The notes under the pieces were generated by a model. It did not search any database and had not been told where the DNA came from. It saw only the letters and a list, made by a program, of their open reading frames with translations. Both the position numbers and the translations under genes were made by a program. A DNA stretch of 13,575 nt, taken from Pedosphaera sp. (GTDB lineage Bacteria > Verrucomicrobiota > Verrucomicrobiia > Limisphaerales > UBA9464). Where the stretch lies: contig SIAZ01000082.1 of NCBI GenBank assembly GCA_009695405.1, positions 1-13,575 on the forward strand, written 5' to 3'. Numbering within the stretch: position 1 is the stretch's first letter; each line of letters opens with the position of its first letter. This document shows positions 1 through 6,872 of the stretch, piece after piece.

Positions 1-1
1 C

Positions 2-124
2 ATGGAGGGGCTCAACAGCCTGTTCTCGGCTGTGAAGCGCAAGGCCCGCGGGTATCGGTCGGTCGAATATATAACTACCATGCTCTACTTCGTCGCCGGA
101 AAACTCACCCTACCGTGCTACTGA
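2..124 (+). CDS. ISL3-type transposase, C-terminal 40 residues (5' end outside window)
   Basis: The open frame enters from the left edge and ends in TGA at 122-124. It reads MEGLNSLFSAVKRKARGYRS and continues with VEYITTMLYFVAGKLTLP. The pattern EGLNS..q..KRkARGYR followed by an aromatic and hydrophobic tail is the usual end of ISL3-family DDE transposases, which cut and paste the element through its terminal repeats. In this family the Glu of EGLN is usually taken as the last acidic residue of the catalytic triad; the two Asp residues lie off the window. The ATG at 2 is only an internal Met codon, not the start. The gene points toward the terminal repeat and ends one base before it. The family call rests on pattern memory, not on a search. 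Confidence 0.75.
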   Translation: MEGLNSLFSAVKRKARGYRSVEYITTMLYFVAGKLTLPCY

Positions 125-309
125 CCCACTGAAAGTAGCGAGGAACCGAGATTATTGACACAAGAAATCCGTTTCGCGCTTCCTTTGGCTTTTCCGAGCG
201 AAGGCAAGAGCATGCCAGCAAGGATGGCAATGATAGCAATGACCACCAGCAATTCGATGAGTGTGAAGGCAGAGGCGATTGAATTTTTTCGGAATTCTGA
301 TGATGTCAT
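118..309 (-). pseudogene. Prepilin (type IV pilin / type II pseudopilin) N-terminus, interrupted by the insertion sequence
   Basis: The frame starts with ATG at 309-307, the only ATG before an upstream in-frame stop. It encodes MTSSEFRKNSIASA followed by FTLIELLVVIAIIAILAG, the prepilin leader and hydrophobic alpha-1 helix. Ala replaces the usual Gly before the cleavage site, as is frequent in this group. Residues 1-54 (to CVNNL) are normal for the PVC prepilin family, where CxNNL is normally followed by a basic residue and about 150-200 more residues. Here codon 54 ends at 148, exactly at the element boundary. The next nine residues (GSSLLSVGQ) and the stop come from the insertion sequence. 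The product would be a truncated membrane stub, so the gene is called broken; its remainder should lie left of the element. No Shine-Dalgarno motif is seen. Confidence 0.85.
125..147 (+). repeat. Terminal inverted repeat of the ISL3-type element
   Basis: The 23 bases just after the transposase stop begin CCCACTGAAAG and end GCGAGGAACC. Read inward from the outer edge this is GGTTCCTCGC...CAGTGGG, which resembles ISL3-family ends (GGNTCTTCGC...). The outer boundary at 147/148 is fixed independently, because the prepilin frame breaks exactly there. The matching left repeat is outside the window. If ISL3 rules hold, the 8 bases at 148-155 (GAGATTAT) should be the target duplication. Confidence 0.7.
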
Positions 310-401
310 AGGATGCTGGTACTTGGATTAGTGGGCTAAATTTCTTTTGGAAATGGATCGAATGATCTTTGGTGTGGTTTCGTCGTAATGCTCGCTTCAA
401 A

Positions 402-839
402 ATGGAACGTAAAACTCGAATTCTCTGTTTTCTGTTACTCTTCCTTGGGGGGATTTATTTTTACCAATTCACCGACTGGTTTAGCAAAAAAACTATTCAA
501 GCCAGTGTGTCTTTCCGGCCCGCACGACAGGTAGATAAGGGCACACCTCTTCCGGTGGTATTAGGATTCGATCAAGATTGGCACCTCAATGAGTTGAGTG
601 TTTTCGAACTAGATTTAGCCGCAACCAACCAACCCAAGCGAGAAATTTGGAAACTCGAATCAATCAAAGGGGCTGAGCCTATCCGAGGCTTTCTTTATGG
701 TTCCATCCCTGCGGGAATGAGGGAAGTCAAACCGCCCGGCTTGCCGCCTCGATTAAAGCCGGGCGGGATCTATCGGGTTGAGATGCGAACAGGGCGAATT
801 AAGGGCGCGGTGGAGTTTGTAGCCCGCGGATCAGAGTAA
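402..839 (+). CDS. Membrane-anchored hypothetical protein, 145 aa
   Basis: Not recognised. I chose the ATG at 402; an in-frame TTG at 369 would add 11 residues with no better ribosome-binding signal. Residues 1-5 are basic (MERKT) and about 6-22 are hydrophobic (ILCFLLLFLGGIYFYQF), giving a signal anchor or uncleaved signal peptide with the rest likely in the periplasm. The remaining part is soluble and beta-rich in appearance. It contains a Pro/Gly segment (YGSIPAGMREVKPPGLPPRL) and a last strand ending EFVARGSE. It has no Cys lipobox and no catalytic motif. It is divergent from the broken prepilin and convergent with the EamA gene. A role in the cell envelope is only inferred from the anchor. 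Confidence 0.65.
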   Translation: MERKTRILCFLLLFLGGIYFYQFTDWFSKKTIQASVSFRPARQVDKGTPLPVVLGFDQDWHLNELSVFELDLAATNQPKREIWKLESIKGAEPIRGFLYGSIPAGMREVKPPGLPPRLKPGGIYRVEMRTGRIKGAVEFVARGSE

Positions 840-845
840 AACAAA

Positions 846-864
846 GAAGGGAGTTGCCCTCTTC
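846..864. terminator. Weak hairpin between convergent genes
   Basis: GAAGGG-AGTT-GCCC-TCTTC can fold with GGG/CCC and GAA/TTC pairs and a two-base bulge. It lies between two convergent genes, where a terminator is expected. There is no clear T-tract on either strand, so this is a weak candidate. Confidence 0.2.
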
Positions 865-929
865 ATTTCCTGACGGGCTTACTTTACCTGCGCGATTCCA
901 AAGCGGGACGAGAGGTGAGTCAGTGGTTT

Positions 930-1361
930 TCAGCGCGAATCGATCTGAGCTTCGAGTTCCTTTGATGGGGCCTTGGGGGATTTAAATTTCTCAGTGTAGG
1001 TAATGATCCCTGCGCCAAGAACAATCAGACTGACCCCAATCCAACGGAGAAAACTGACCTCTTCATGAAGGATCCAGCGAGCTGCGAAAGTCGTCAGAAC
1101 GAAGCCGATAGAAGTGAGAGGCCAGACAAAGCTAACATCGCCACGACTCATCAAATAGAGCAGGCAGCCAAAAAAAATAGCCTCAAAGGTGATACCTAAA
1201 AGTATTTGATGATTTGTTACCGCAGCGCGGATGAGTCGGACAAACTCAGAAACACTGATTCGGTCCATTTCTCCAATTTCACGAAGTCCACGACTGAGGC
1301 ATACAACGCCAATAGCCTCAAAAAGAAGACCCGTGATAAGGACAATGATGAGACGAATCAT
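930..1361 (-). CDS. EamA/DMT-superfamily half transporter, 143 aa, next to hpnK
   Basis: A small four-helix membrane protein with hydrophobic segments at about residues 3-23, 52-72, 76-97 and 104-122. The stretch PLTSIGFVLTTFAARWILHE followed by E..S..RW.GV.LI..G..I is the hallmark of one EamA repeat, as in half-size DMT transporters such as the ArnE/ArnF flippase subunits and SMR proteins. Full EamA transporters have two such repeats, so this one probably works as a dimer. The tail (123-143) is charged and cytoplasmic. It starts 54 bases after hpnK on the same strand. By analogy with ArnE/F, which sit beside a sugar-lipid deacetylase, it could move a lipid-linked amino sugar or modified hopanoid across the membrane. 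That substrate is inference; drug or metabolite export is equally possible from sequence alone. Confidence 0.75.
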   Translation of the reverse strand: MIRLIIVLITGLLFEAIGVVCLSRGLREIGEMDRISVSEFVRLIRAAVTNHQILLGITFEAIFFGCLLYLMSRGDVSFVWPLTSIGFVLTTFAARWILHEEVSFLRWIGVSLIVLGAGIITYTEKFKSPKAPSKELEAQIDSR

Positions 1362-1415
1362 TTTAAGGATTAAAGGAGATGCTGATCTTGGCCTCCGATT
1401 TGCTCGAACCTCAGA

Positions 1416-2249
1416 TCAAACAATATCCGAATAGCGACAAAGTTGAATACCGCGCTCACGGATCAAATTTTTGACTTTTGGGCTCGTTAGAGCGTCAAGT
1501 TCATGAAGATTCGCCTCAAAGTTTGGATGACAATAGAGTTCCCAGACCCCAGGGGTGAGGTGAGCGAGAAGTTTCAATAGATAGGACTCAGTGATCTGAC
1601 CACTTTGCAGTAGTCCAAAGGTCGCTTGCGCATAGTTGATAGAGCGATAATTTAGAGATTTCTCGGCCCGCTTAGATAACCAATTAAAAATAAGGGCATG
1701 AGACGCCCGATAGACATAGCGACCGCGGGCCCAACCTAAATTTGCGAAGATGGGGTCGCGCGTGAGTCGCATGGAGCGTATGCCCAAGTCTAAGTAGTCT
1801 TTTTTTAAAATTTTAAAAACAGTGGGATGAAGGTGAAAATTCAAGTGCCCATTCAAGTGATCTAGTTCGAGCCCCGTCAGACGAAATTCACGACACTGAG
1901 CGTGGATTTCCTGCCGAATATAGTCGCGAAGACTCAAGCGAAAAAAGTAATGTAAGCCCGCCGATACAGGATTATCGTTGAAACAAAATTTATCATCTAC
2001 CAAACCGATGATTTCACTGGGCTTCAAAGTTGATCGACCGCAGACCAAAGTGAGATGGATTCCGACTGAAAGTAATGGGTTTTCTTTAGCAATGTTGACA
2101 GCATCATTGGATCGCCCCCCGTTGACCATGAGGCTAGCTGAAGTGAGGATTCCTTCGCGATGCGCCTTTTCAATGGCAAGATTCGTGCTCGAAGAAATGC
2201 CAAAATCATCTGCATTGACGATGAGTTGAATTAGTTTTTCAGCATCCAT
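1416..2249 (-). CDS. hpnK: HpnK, hopanoid-associated YdjC/ChbG-type deacetylase, 277 aa
   Basis: A YdjC/ChbG-fold carbohydrate deacetylase. Visible motifs are the N-terminal metal and catalytic NADDFG (Asp14, Asp15), VGIHLTL (His65), and the family core LDHLNGHLNFHLHPTV (Asp130, His131, His135, His139, His141), which supplies the remaining metal ligands. The late segment LLAHLTPGVWELYCHP also fits. In Burkholderia, HpnK removes the acetyl group from N-acetylglucosaminyl bacteriohopanetetrol after HpnI adds the sugar and before HpnJ makes the cyclitol ether. Assignment to HpnK rather than another YdjC protein rests on the sequence pattern and on hpnD next door. The start ATG at 2249 lies within the last codons of hpnD (11-base overlap), suggesting translational coupling. 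No Shine-Dalgarno is visible. HpnI and HpnJ are not in the window. Confidence 0.85.
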   Translation of the reverse strand: MDAEKLIQLIVNADDFGISSSTNLAIEKAHREGILTSASLMVNGGRSNDAVNIAKENPLLSVGIHLTLVCGRSTLKPSEIIGLVDDKFCFNDNPVSAGLHYFFRLSLRDYIRQEIHAQCREFRLTGLELDHLNGHLNFHLHPTVFKILKKDYLDLGIRSMRLTRDPIFANLGWARGRYVYRASHALIFNWLSKRAEKSLNYRSINYAQATFGLLQSGQITESYLLKLLAHLTPGVWELYCHPNFEANLHELDALTSPKVKNLIRERGIQLCRYSDIV

Positions 2250-3111
2250 AGTCTGAAAATGGAAATCCGAGCTGGGCTCGCAGTGCTGCGGATAAGATAA
2301 GGGTCAGCTTACGGGGTTTAGAAAGGCGAATTGGAGCAACATCAAGCACTTGAAATCGAGATCTTTCAAGGCGCTGTAGCAGATGCCAGTAGACATTTCC
2401 CATAAGTTCCGCAGATAGCATGGCTTTCCTCTCGTTCGACGGAAGAAGAATTCTAGCTTGTTGATAATGGGATCGAGCGCGAGTGGACAAAGCTTTAGCT
2501 AATTGAAAAAAACGTTCGGACCATCGGTGATTTAAGATTTCTGAAGGATCAACTTTAAATTGAGCAAGGTCCGCTTCTGGAATGTAAATGCGACCTCGGG
2601 CAGCGTCGTTTCCAACATCACGCAGGATATTTGTTAATTGGAGAGCTTTGCCCAAAGCGACCGCATACTCCTTACAGATTGGATCATGATAGCCGAATAT
2701 TTCAATACTAAGAAGTCCCACCACGCTAGCTACACGATAGCAATAGAGTTCGAGGTCGGTTTGATCTGAGTAGCGAGTCTTTTCCAAGTCCATTTCCACG
2801 CCTAAAATCAATTCATTAAAGAGACTGAAAGGCAGGGAATAGGTATAGATGTGAGGGGCCAGTTCGCAGTTGACTTCCATCTGAACAGCTCGCCCTTCAC
2901 AGGCCGCAGCAATATCCGAACGCCAGTTGTTTAATTGCCGTCGACGTTCATCCACTGGGAGCGATTCCTCGTCAGCCACATCATCCACTTGACGACAGAA
3001 CGCGTACAGCGAAGTCATAGCCACACGTTTCTCCGGAGGCAAAAGAATGAAGGCAAGCGCCAGATTCGATGCACTTTTCCGTGTGATCTGATCTGAGACG
3101 CCTGGTTTCAC
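2239..3111 (-). CDS. hpnD: HpnD, presqualene diphosphate synthase, 290 aa
   Basis: A squalene/phytoene synthase-family enzyme that condenses two farnesyl diphosphates to presqualene diphosphate, the first step of the bacterial HpnD-HpnC-HpnE route to squalene for hopanoids. Both Mg-diphosphate motifs are intact: QVDDVADE (Asp43, Asp44, Asp47) and LTNILRDVGND (Asp165, Asp169). The HpnD-like signatures LPPEKR..MTSLYAFCR, GVEMDLEKTRY, ELYCYRVASVVGLLS and ARGRIYIPEADL are present. CrtB (phytoene synthase) is the main alternative, but these segments and the hpnK neighbour favour HpnD. The start is GTG at 3111, overlapping the stop of the upstream small gene as GTGA. The length matches the family. 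hpnC, hpnE and the squalene-hopene cyclase are not in the window. Confidence 0.88.
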   Translation of the reverse strand: MKPGVSDQITRKSASNLALAFILLPPEKRVAMTSLYAFCRQVDDVADEESLPVDERRRQLNNWRSDIAAACEGRAVQMEVNCELAPHIYTYSLPFSLFNELILGVEMDLEKTRYSDQTDLELYCYRVASVVGLLSIEIFGYHDPICKEYAVALGKALQLTNILRDVGNDAARGRIYIPEADLAQFKVDPSEILNHRWSERFFQLAKALSTRARSHYQQARILLPSNERKAMLSAELMGNVYWHLLQRLERSRFQVLDVAPIRLSKPRKLTLILSAALRAQLGFPFSDYGC

Positions 3112-3452
3112 GATTTCGGAGGCGTGATCTCGCCTGATCCTTTCGGCGGCAATCCACCAACTTCAGCCAAGGTCACGTTGCGGCGGGTCTCTTTACTGCG
3201 TCGCCTTCGACTGTGTTTCGATTTGATTGATTCTGCCGAAGTTTGGGAAATGGTGCCCCTTTGACGCCGTGCATCGGACTTACGAATAAAAACAGCCCAG
3301 ATCAAGACCAACCCCAGCACGGCGAATCCGGAGGCAAAAACTGTAGTGATGCCACCCAACGCTTGCCGTCCCACGGATCCCACGGAGGTAGGCAAAGCAG
3401 AGATTTGAGAATCAAGGGCCCCGAGCATAAAGATGAAAAGCGGTTCCATCAT
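3108..3452 (-). CDS. Small membrane protein with an Arg-rich cytoplasmic tail, 114 aa, unknown function
   Basis: Not recognised. A short N-terminal segment is followed by one clear transmembrane helix at about residues 34-56 (TTVFASGFAVLGLVLIWAVF). Then comes a strongly basic region, about 57-92, with an Arg cluster (SRRRRSKETRR), and a short tail with the motif NVTLAEVGGLPPKGS. The basic side should face the cytoplasm and could contact nucleic acid, acidic lipid head groups or a partner protein. The start overlaps the regulator's stop (ATGA at 3452-3449), and its own stop overlaps the hpnD start (GTGA). It is therefore translationally locked between a two-component regulator and hpnD. The first 13 residues are hydrophobic and could be a second short membrane segment. 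That it is a real gene is supported by these overlaps; its function is unknown. Confidence 0.75.
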   Translation of the reverse strand: MMEPLFIFMLGALDSQISALPTSVGSVGRQALGGITTVFASGFAVLGLVLIWAVFIRKSDARRQRGTISQTSAESIKSKHSRRRRSKETRRNVTLAEVGGLPPKGSGEITPPKS

Positions 3453-4876
3453 CGAATGGGAGAGCCTGTTCCGGACTCGGCCTCTTCGTCAACGGTGCCG
3501 TCGCTCCCTAAGTTGAGACGATTCATTCGATATCGAAGTGCATGACGACTTAATCCGAGTAAAGTCGCGGCCTTTTCGAGGCTACCATCCATGGAGTTGA
3601 GAGCCTGAAGAATCATATCGCGCTCGAAGCGAATCAGTTCATCGGTTAACGATTCGCTATGAGATCGGTCCATGGGCTCCCCTAAACCTTTACGCAACCG
3701 AGATTCCACTTCAAAATCAGGAAGGTTCGACGCCTGTATCAGGTCAGACTGTTCCAGAATAACCGCCCTTTCGATAACATTGCGGAGTTCTCGAACATTC
3801 CCCGGCCAGATGTGAACTTGGAGTGCCTGCAATGCTAATGGCGAAATATCCCGAATACTGCGCCCTAGTTTAGCCACAAAGCCTTTTAAAAAATGACGCG
3901 CGAGTAAGGCAATATCCTCACCCCGATCCCTCAACGGAGGTGGGCGAAATTGCATCACGTTTAATCGGTGAAAGAGGTCTTCTCGGAAGTCTCCTTTTTT
4001 GATGGCTTCGACAATGTTGCGATTAGTGGCCGCAATGAGTCGGACTCGGACCCTCATTTCCTGAGTCCCACCGACCCGAGTAAATGAGCCATCCTCCAAG
4101 AATCTAAGGAACTTCGCTTGCAGTGATCGACTCATATCTCCGATTTCATCGAGAAAGAACGTGCCACCGTCGGCTTCTTCAACATAACCCCGTTTGGTCC
4201 GATGTGCCCCAGTAAAGGCCCCGCGTTCGTAACCGAACAATTCCGATTCCAACAAGGTCTCCGGAATGGCAGCACAGTTGAGCCGGATATAGTGAGCACT
4301 TGACTGACGACTGAGGCTATGGAGAGCCCCGGCAATAAGTTCCTTACCCGTGCCACTTTCGCCGAAAATTAGGACCGTTGTATCGGTGGGCGCAACGGTG
4401 CGAATGAGTTGCCGCAAGTCTCTGATTTTCTGAGATTCGCCGATAAGATGTTCGAGCCGAAACCCTTCACCAGCGCGTACTTTGAGGGCGGCGTTTTCGG
4501 CGAGAAGACGATGCCGTTCAGCGCAACGTCCAACGGCATGAAGCAGTTCATCGGGTTCAAAGGGCTTAGCGAGATAATCAATTGCGCCCGCCTTAATCGC
4601 TTCAACCGCGAGTTTAGGAGTTGCGTAAGCAGTGATCATAATGATCGGAAGTCCGGGGCGCTTTTCTGCAGCAGCGCGAAGGAATTCGTAACCACTCATA
4701 CCGCCCAAACGAGCATCGATAATGACCATGAAATGTTCTTCCTGCTGAATTTGGCGAAGGGCCGCTTCAGCCGATTCGGCGAGACGAACCTCATACTTCT
4801 CGCCCTCTAAAACGGCTTGAAGTGACAGGCGCATATTCTTCTCATCATCCACAACAAGAAGGGGAGGTAGTTTCAT
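3449..4876 (-). CDS. NtrC/PilR-type sigma-54-dependent response regulator, 475 aa
   Basis: Three-domain transcription activator. The receiver domain (about 5-118) has acidic pocket Asp10/Asp11, phospho-acceptor Asp54 (VIIDARLGG) and Lys104 (AKPF). The AAA+ domain (about 142-375) has Walker A GESGTGKE (172-179), the sigma-54 contact loop GAFTGA (219-224), Walker B FFLDE (240-244), IAATNRN and WPGNVRELRN. A Fis-type helix-turn-helix lies at about 433-455 (EKAATLLGLSRHALRYRMNR). All hallmarks are intact, so it should remodel sigma-54 RNA polymerase when phosphorylated. Its partner is the kinase immediately upstream (ATGA overlap at 4876-4873). Target genes are unknown. Candidates are pilus genes, as for PilR, or envelope lipid genes, given the overlapping downstream genes. 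I found no convincing -24/-12 promoter in the window. Confidence 0.93.
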   Translation of the reverse strand: MKLPPLLVVDDEKNMRLSLQAVLEGEKYEVRLAESAEAALRQIQQEEHFMVIIDARLGGMSGYEFLRAAAEKRPGLPIIMITAYATPKLAVEAIKAGAIDYLAKPFEPDELLHAVGRCAERHRLLAENAALKVRAGEGFRLEHLIGESQKIRDLRQLIRTVAPTDTTVLIFGESGTGKELIAGALHSLSRQSSAHYIRLNCAAIPETLLESELFGYERGAFTGAHRTKRGYVEEADGGTFFLDEIGDMSRSLQAKFLRFLEDGSFTRVGGTQEMRVRVRLIAATNRNIVEAIKKGDFREDLFHRLNVMQFRPPPLRDRGEDIALLARHFLKGFVAKLGRSIRDISPLALQALQVHIWPGNVRELRNVIERAVILEQSDLIQASNLPDFEVESRLRKGLGEPMDRSHSESLTDELIRFERDMILQALNSMDGSLEKAATLLGLSRHALRYRMNRLNLGSDGTVDEEAESGTGSPIR

Positions 4877-6294
4877 CTGATGCGCATTACTGTTCGTGCT
4901 GGAAGTGTGAGGGTAAAGGTAGAACCGTTGCCAACTTCCGATTCAACCCAAATTCTGCCACCGTAGAGTTCAGTGTTATGCTTGACGATAGCCAAACCCA
5001 GTCCTGTTCCTCGATCCTTGGTCGTAAAATAGGCTTCCCAGATGCGGCCTAAAGATTCGGTTGTAATTCCCGGTCCTGAATCGCGGATCGTGACCAGAAC
5101 TGCGTAGTCGGGCGTTCCACGGACAGAGATCCAGATCTGACCTGAACCGTCCATAGCTTCCCGAGCGTTCACCAGCAAGTTAGTGAAAATTTCAAGATAA
5201 TGCTCTCGTTGCCCCAGAAATCCGGGCAGAGGTTCTTGGAGGTCGAGATGAACTTTAACCTGAAAACCAGATCCGAGAGGAAGTGCGGTCAGAAGAGATT
5301 GATTCACTAAATCTCGGATGATTAATCGTTCGACTCGCCCCTCTGCAAGCCGCGCGTAACCAAGAAGTTCGGTAATAATTCGATCCGAGCGAGCAACTTC
5401 TTCGCGAATGATAGATATTTGTTGAGTGACTGTTTTCCCTTCGCGCACCGTTTTCTGGAGGGTGTAGGCTGCATTATTGATAATGCCCAAGGGGGTTTTA
5501 AGTTGGTGAGCGATTTCTGCGGCCAGACGCCCCGCTGCTTCCAGTTGATTCCGTTTCAATGTAAATTCTTCTGCGTCAGCATCTCGCTGATGTTGTCTAT
5601 CTAAAAGAATTTGAAGCCCTAAGCAGACGGCAGTCATGAGGAGAAGGAGGAGTTCCCGTAAGACCAGTGATTCAAACGAATCCGAAGTGGGATCGACCGT
5701 GTTTTCGTTACCAAGGTTACCACTACCGTAGCTATCGAGAACTGTATTTTCCATGCGGGTGAGTGCAAGATCAAGGACTCCACTCAGCACGTATGCGGCG
5801 CAACCAACGAGGTTTACTAGAACCTGAATTTCTGGCCGAGGAATGACGGCTGCATTACGAACGATTAACCCGAGAAAATACCAGTAAAGAATGCTATCAA
5901 AGCCTCCACAAAAAAGAGTGATTGCCCCTAAAAAGGCGAAGTCCAACACCGACATAGAATAGACAACTCGTTGGAGAATCTTGGTCTCAATTTCTTTCAT
6001 TCCCCACAAAACAAATCCGTAGCCCACCGTAATGGCAGTCATCAGTAAGGTGTAATTGCGGAGAGAATTTAAGACTTCTTCTCGGGGCGTGGTGAGAGTG
6101 GTGAATGTGTTGGGGCTAAAGAGAAACCAAAAGAGCAAAGGTGAAAGCAAAGCGCGGACATAGAGCCCGATATTTCGTTCCACAAATCGAACTCGGGTAC
6201 GGAAAATTGCTGGATCAATCGGGACGCCTGAAAACAGATCGATGAATCTTTGCCATCCTCCGGGTTGGGTTTCAAATCCAGAAGATTCGCTCAT
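4873..6294 (-). CDS. Membrane sensor histidine kinase, PilS/NtrB-like, 473 aa
   Basis: The N-terminal half is a membrane sensor with about six hydrophobic segments (near 44-62, 80-98, 112-130, 134-150, 157-176 and 211-231). One polar, likely extracytoplasmic loop (about 180-210) is rich in Asn, Asp and Ser. The kinase half follows: H-box AAEIAHQLKTPLGIINN with phospho-acceptor His263, N-box TNLLVNAREAM (Asn372, Asn376), G1 DSGPGI (from Asp405), the F region AYFTTK, and G2 GTGLGLAI (429-436). This six-helix sensor plus NtrB-type kinase resembles PilS. No PAS or HAMP domain is obvious. It starts 20 bases after coaC, overlaps the regulator gene and surely phosphorylates that protein. The signal is unknown; a purely membrane-embedded sensor suggests it reads lipid or membrane-protein state. 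That is inference. Confidence 0.92.
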   Translation of the reverse strand: MSESSGFETQPGGWQRFIDLFSGVPIDPAIFRTRVRFVERNIGLYVRALLSPLLFWFLFSPNTFTTLTTPREEVLNSLRNYTLLMTAITVGYGFVLWGMKEIETKILQRVVYSMSVLDFAFLGAITLFCGGFDSILYWYFLGLIVRNAAVIPRPEIQVLVNLVGCAAYVLSGVLDLALTRMENTVLDSYGSGNLGNENTVDPTSDSFESLVLRELLLLLMTAVCLGLQILLDRQHQRDADAEEFTLKRNQLEAAGRLAAEIAHQLKTPLGIINNAAYTLQKTVREGKTVTQQISIIREEVARSDRIITELLGYARLAEGRVERLIIRDLVNQSLLTALPLGSGFQVKVHLDLQEPLPGFLGQREHYLEIFTNLLVNAREAMDGSGQIWISVRGTPDYAVLVTIRDSGPGITTESLGRIWEAYFTTKDRGTGLGLAIVKHNTELYGGRIWVESEVGNGSTFTLTLPARTVMRIR

Positions 6295-6314
6295 GAGCTA
6301 ACGATCGGTCGATT

Positions 6315-6872
6315 TCATACCGATGAGGTGCGAGCGATAGATTCGGTAATCCTCGCCACAATTTGTTCCACTGAGGCGAGGCGGCCAACGCCTTCATACC
6401 CACAGGACAACTGTCCACTTTCGGGGGCGATAAGAGTGATGCCGCGCGCGATTAGGATCGCTAAATTTGAACACGTCGCTGGGTGGTTCCACATATTGCC
6501 ATTCATAGCCGGGGCAATAAACACACGCGCTTCAGGTCGAAGAGCAAGGGCAATACAAGAAAGAGCGTCGTCGGCTATTCCGTGAGCGAGTTTAGCGAGG
6601 CAGTTAGCGGTCGCGGGTGCGATCAAAAGGATGTCTGCTTCATCAGCGAACCGAATATGGGCCGGCTTCCATCCCTCCTCTGTATCGTAGACATCGGTAA
6701 TCACTGGATGACGACTGAGGACTTGGAAAGGCAATGGAAGGACAAAGCGTTGTGCGTCGGCCGTCAGTATGACAGTTAGGCAATGGCCCGCCTTCGTCAG
6801 TGCACTAGCGATATCGATAGCCTTGTGAGCAGCGATAGATCCGGTGACGCCGAGGAGAATGTTAAAACTCAT
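6315..6872 (-). CDS. coaC: Phosphopantothenoylcysteine decarboxylase (CoaC-type flavoprotein), 185 aa
   Basis: HFCD-family FMN flavoprotein that decarboxylates 4'-phosphopantothenoylcysteine to 4'-phosphopantetheine in coenzyme A synthesis. Motifs seen: GVTGSIAAHKA near the N-terminus (flavin phosphate binding), catalytic His72 in PAHIRFADEADILLIAPATA, the PAMNGNMW substrate motif (121-128), and the clamp Cys157 in SGQLSCGYEGVGRL. The usual bacterial protein is a CoaBC fusion of about 400 residues. Here the protein ends right after the decarboxylase domain, so CoaB must be encoded elsewhere. I chose the ATG at 6872 because it overlaps the gmk stop (ATGA) and starts at the true domain edge; a longer frame from 6998 would run far into gmk. 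The epidermin-type EpiD decarboxylases are related, but this context favours CoaC. Confidence 0.87.
   Translation of the reverse strand: MSFNILLGVTGSIAAHKAIDIASALTKAGHCLTVILTADAQRFVLPLPFQVLSRHPVITDVYDTEEGWKPAHIRFADEADILLIAPATANCLAKLAHGIADDALSCIALALRPEARVFIAPAMNGNMWNHPATCSNLAILIARGITLIAPESGQLSCGYEGVGRLASVEQIVARITESIARTSSV

Larger units (their letters stand above)
1..147 (+). mobile_element. Right end of an ISL3-family insertion sequence (partial)
   Basis: The window opens inside an insertion sequence. It shows the C-terminal end of a transposase (2-124) followed at once by a terminal repeat (125-147). At 148 the sequence switches to an interrupted prepilin gene. The transposase tail and the terminal sequence both resemble the ISL3 family from memory. 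The left end of the element lies outside the window, so its length and the integrity of the transposase cannot be judged. Confidence 0.75.

Noticed and set aside
310..401. A sigma-54 promoter upstream of the prepilin as target of the PilR-like regulator
   Set aside because: I looked for TGGCAC and TTGCA with the required spacing on both strands and found no convincing match.
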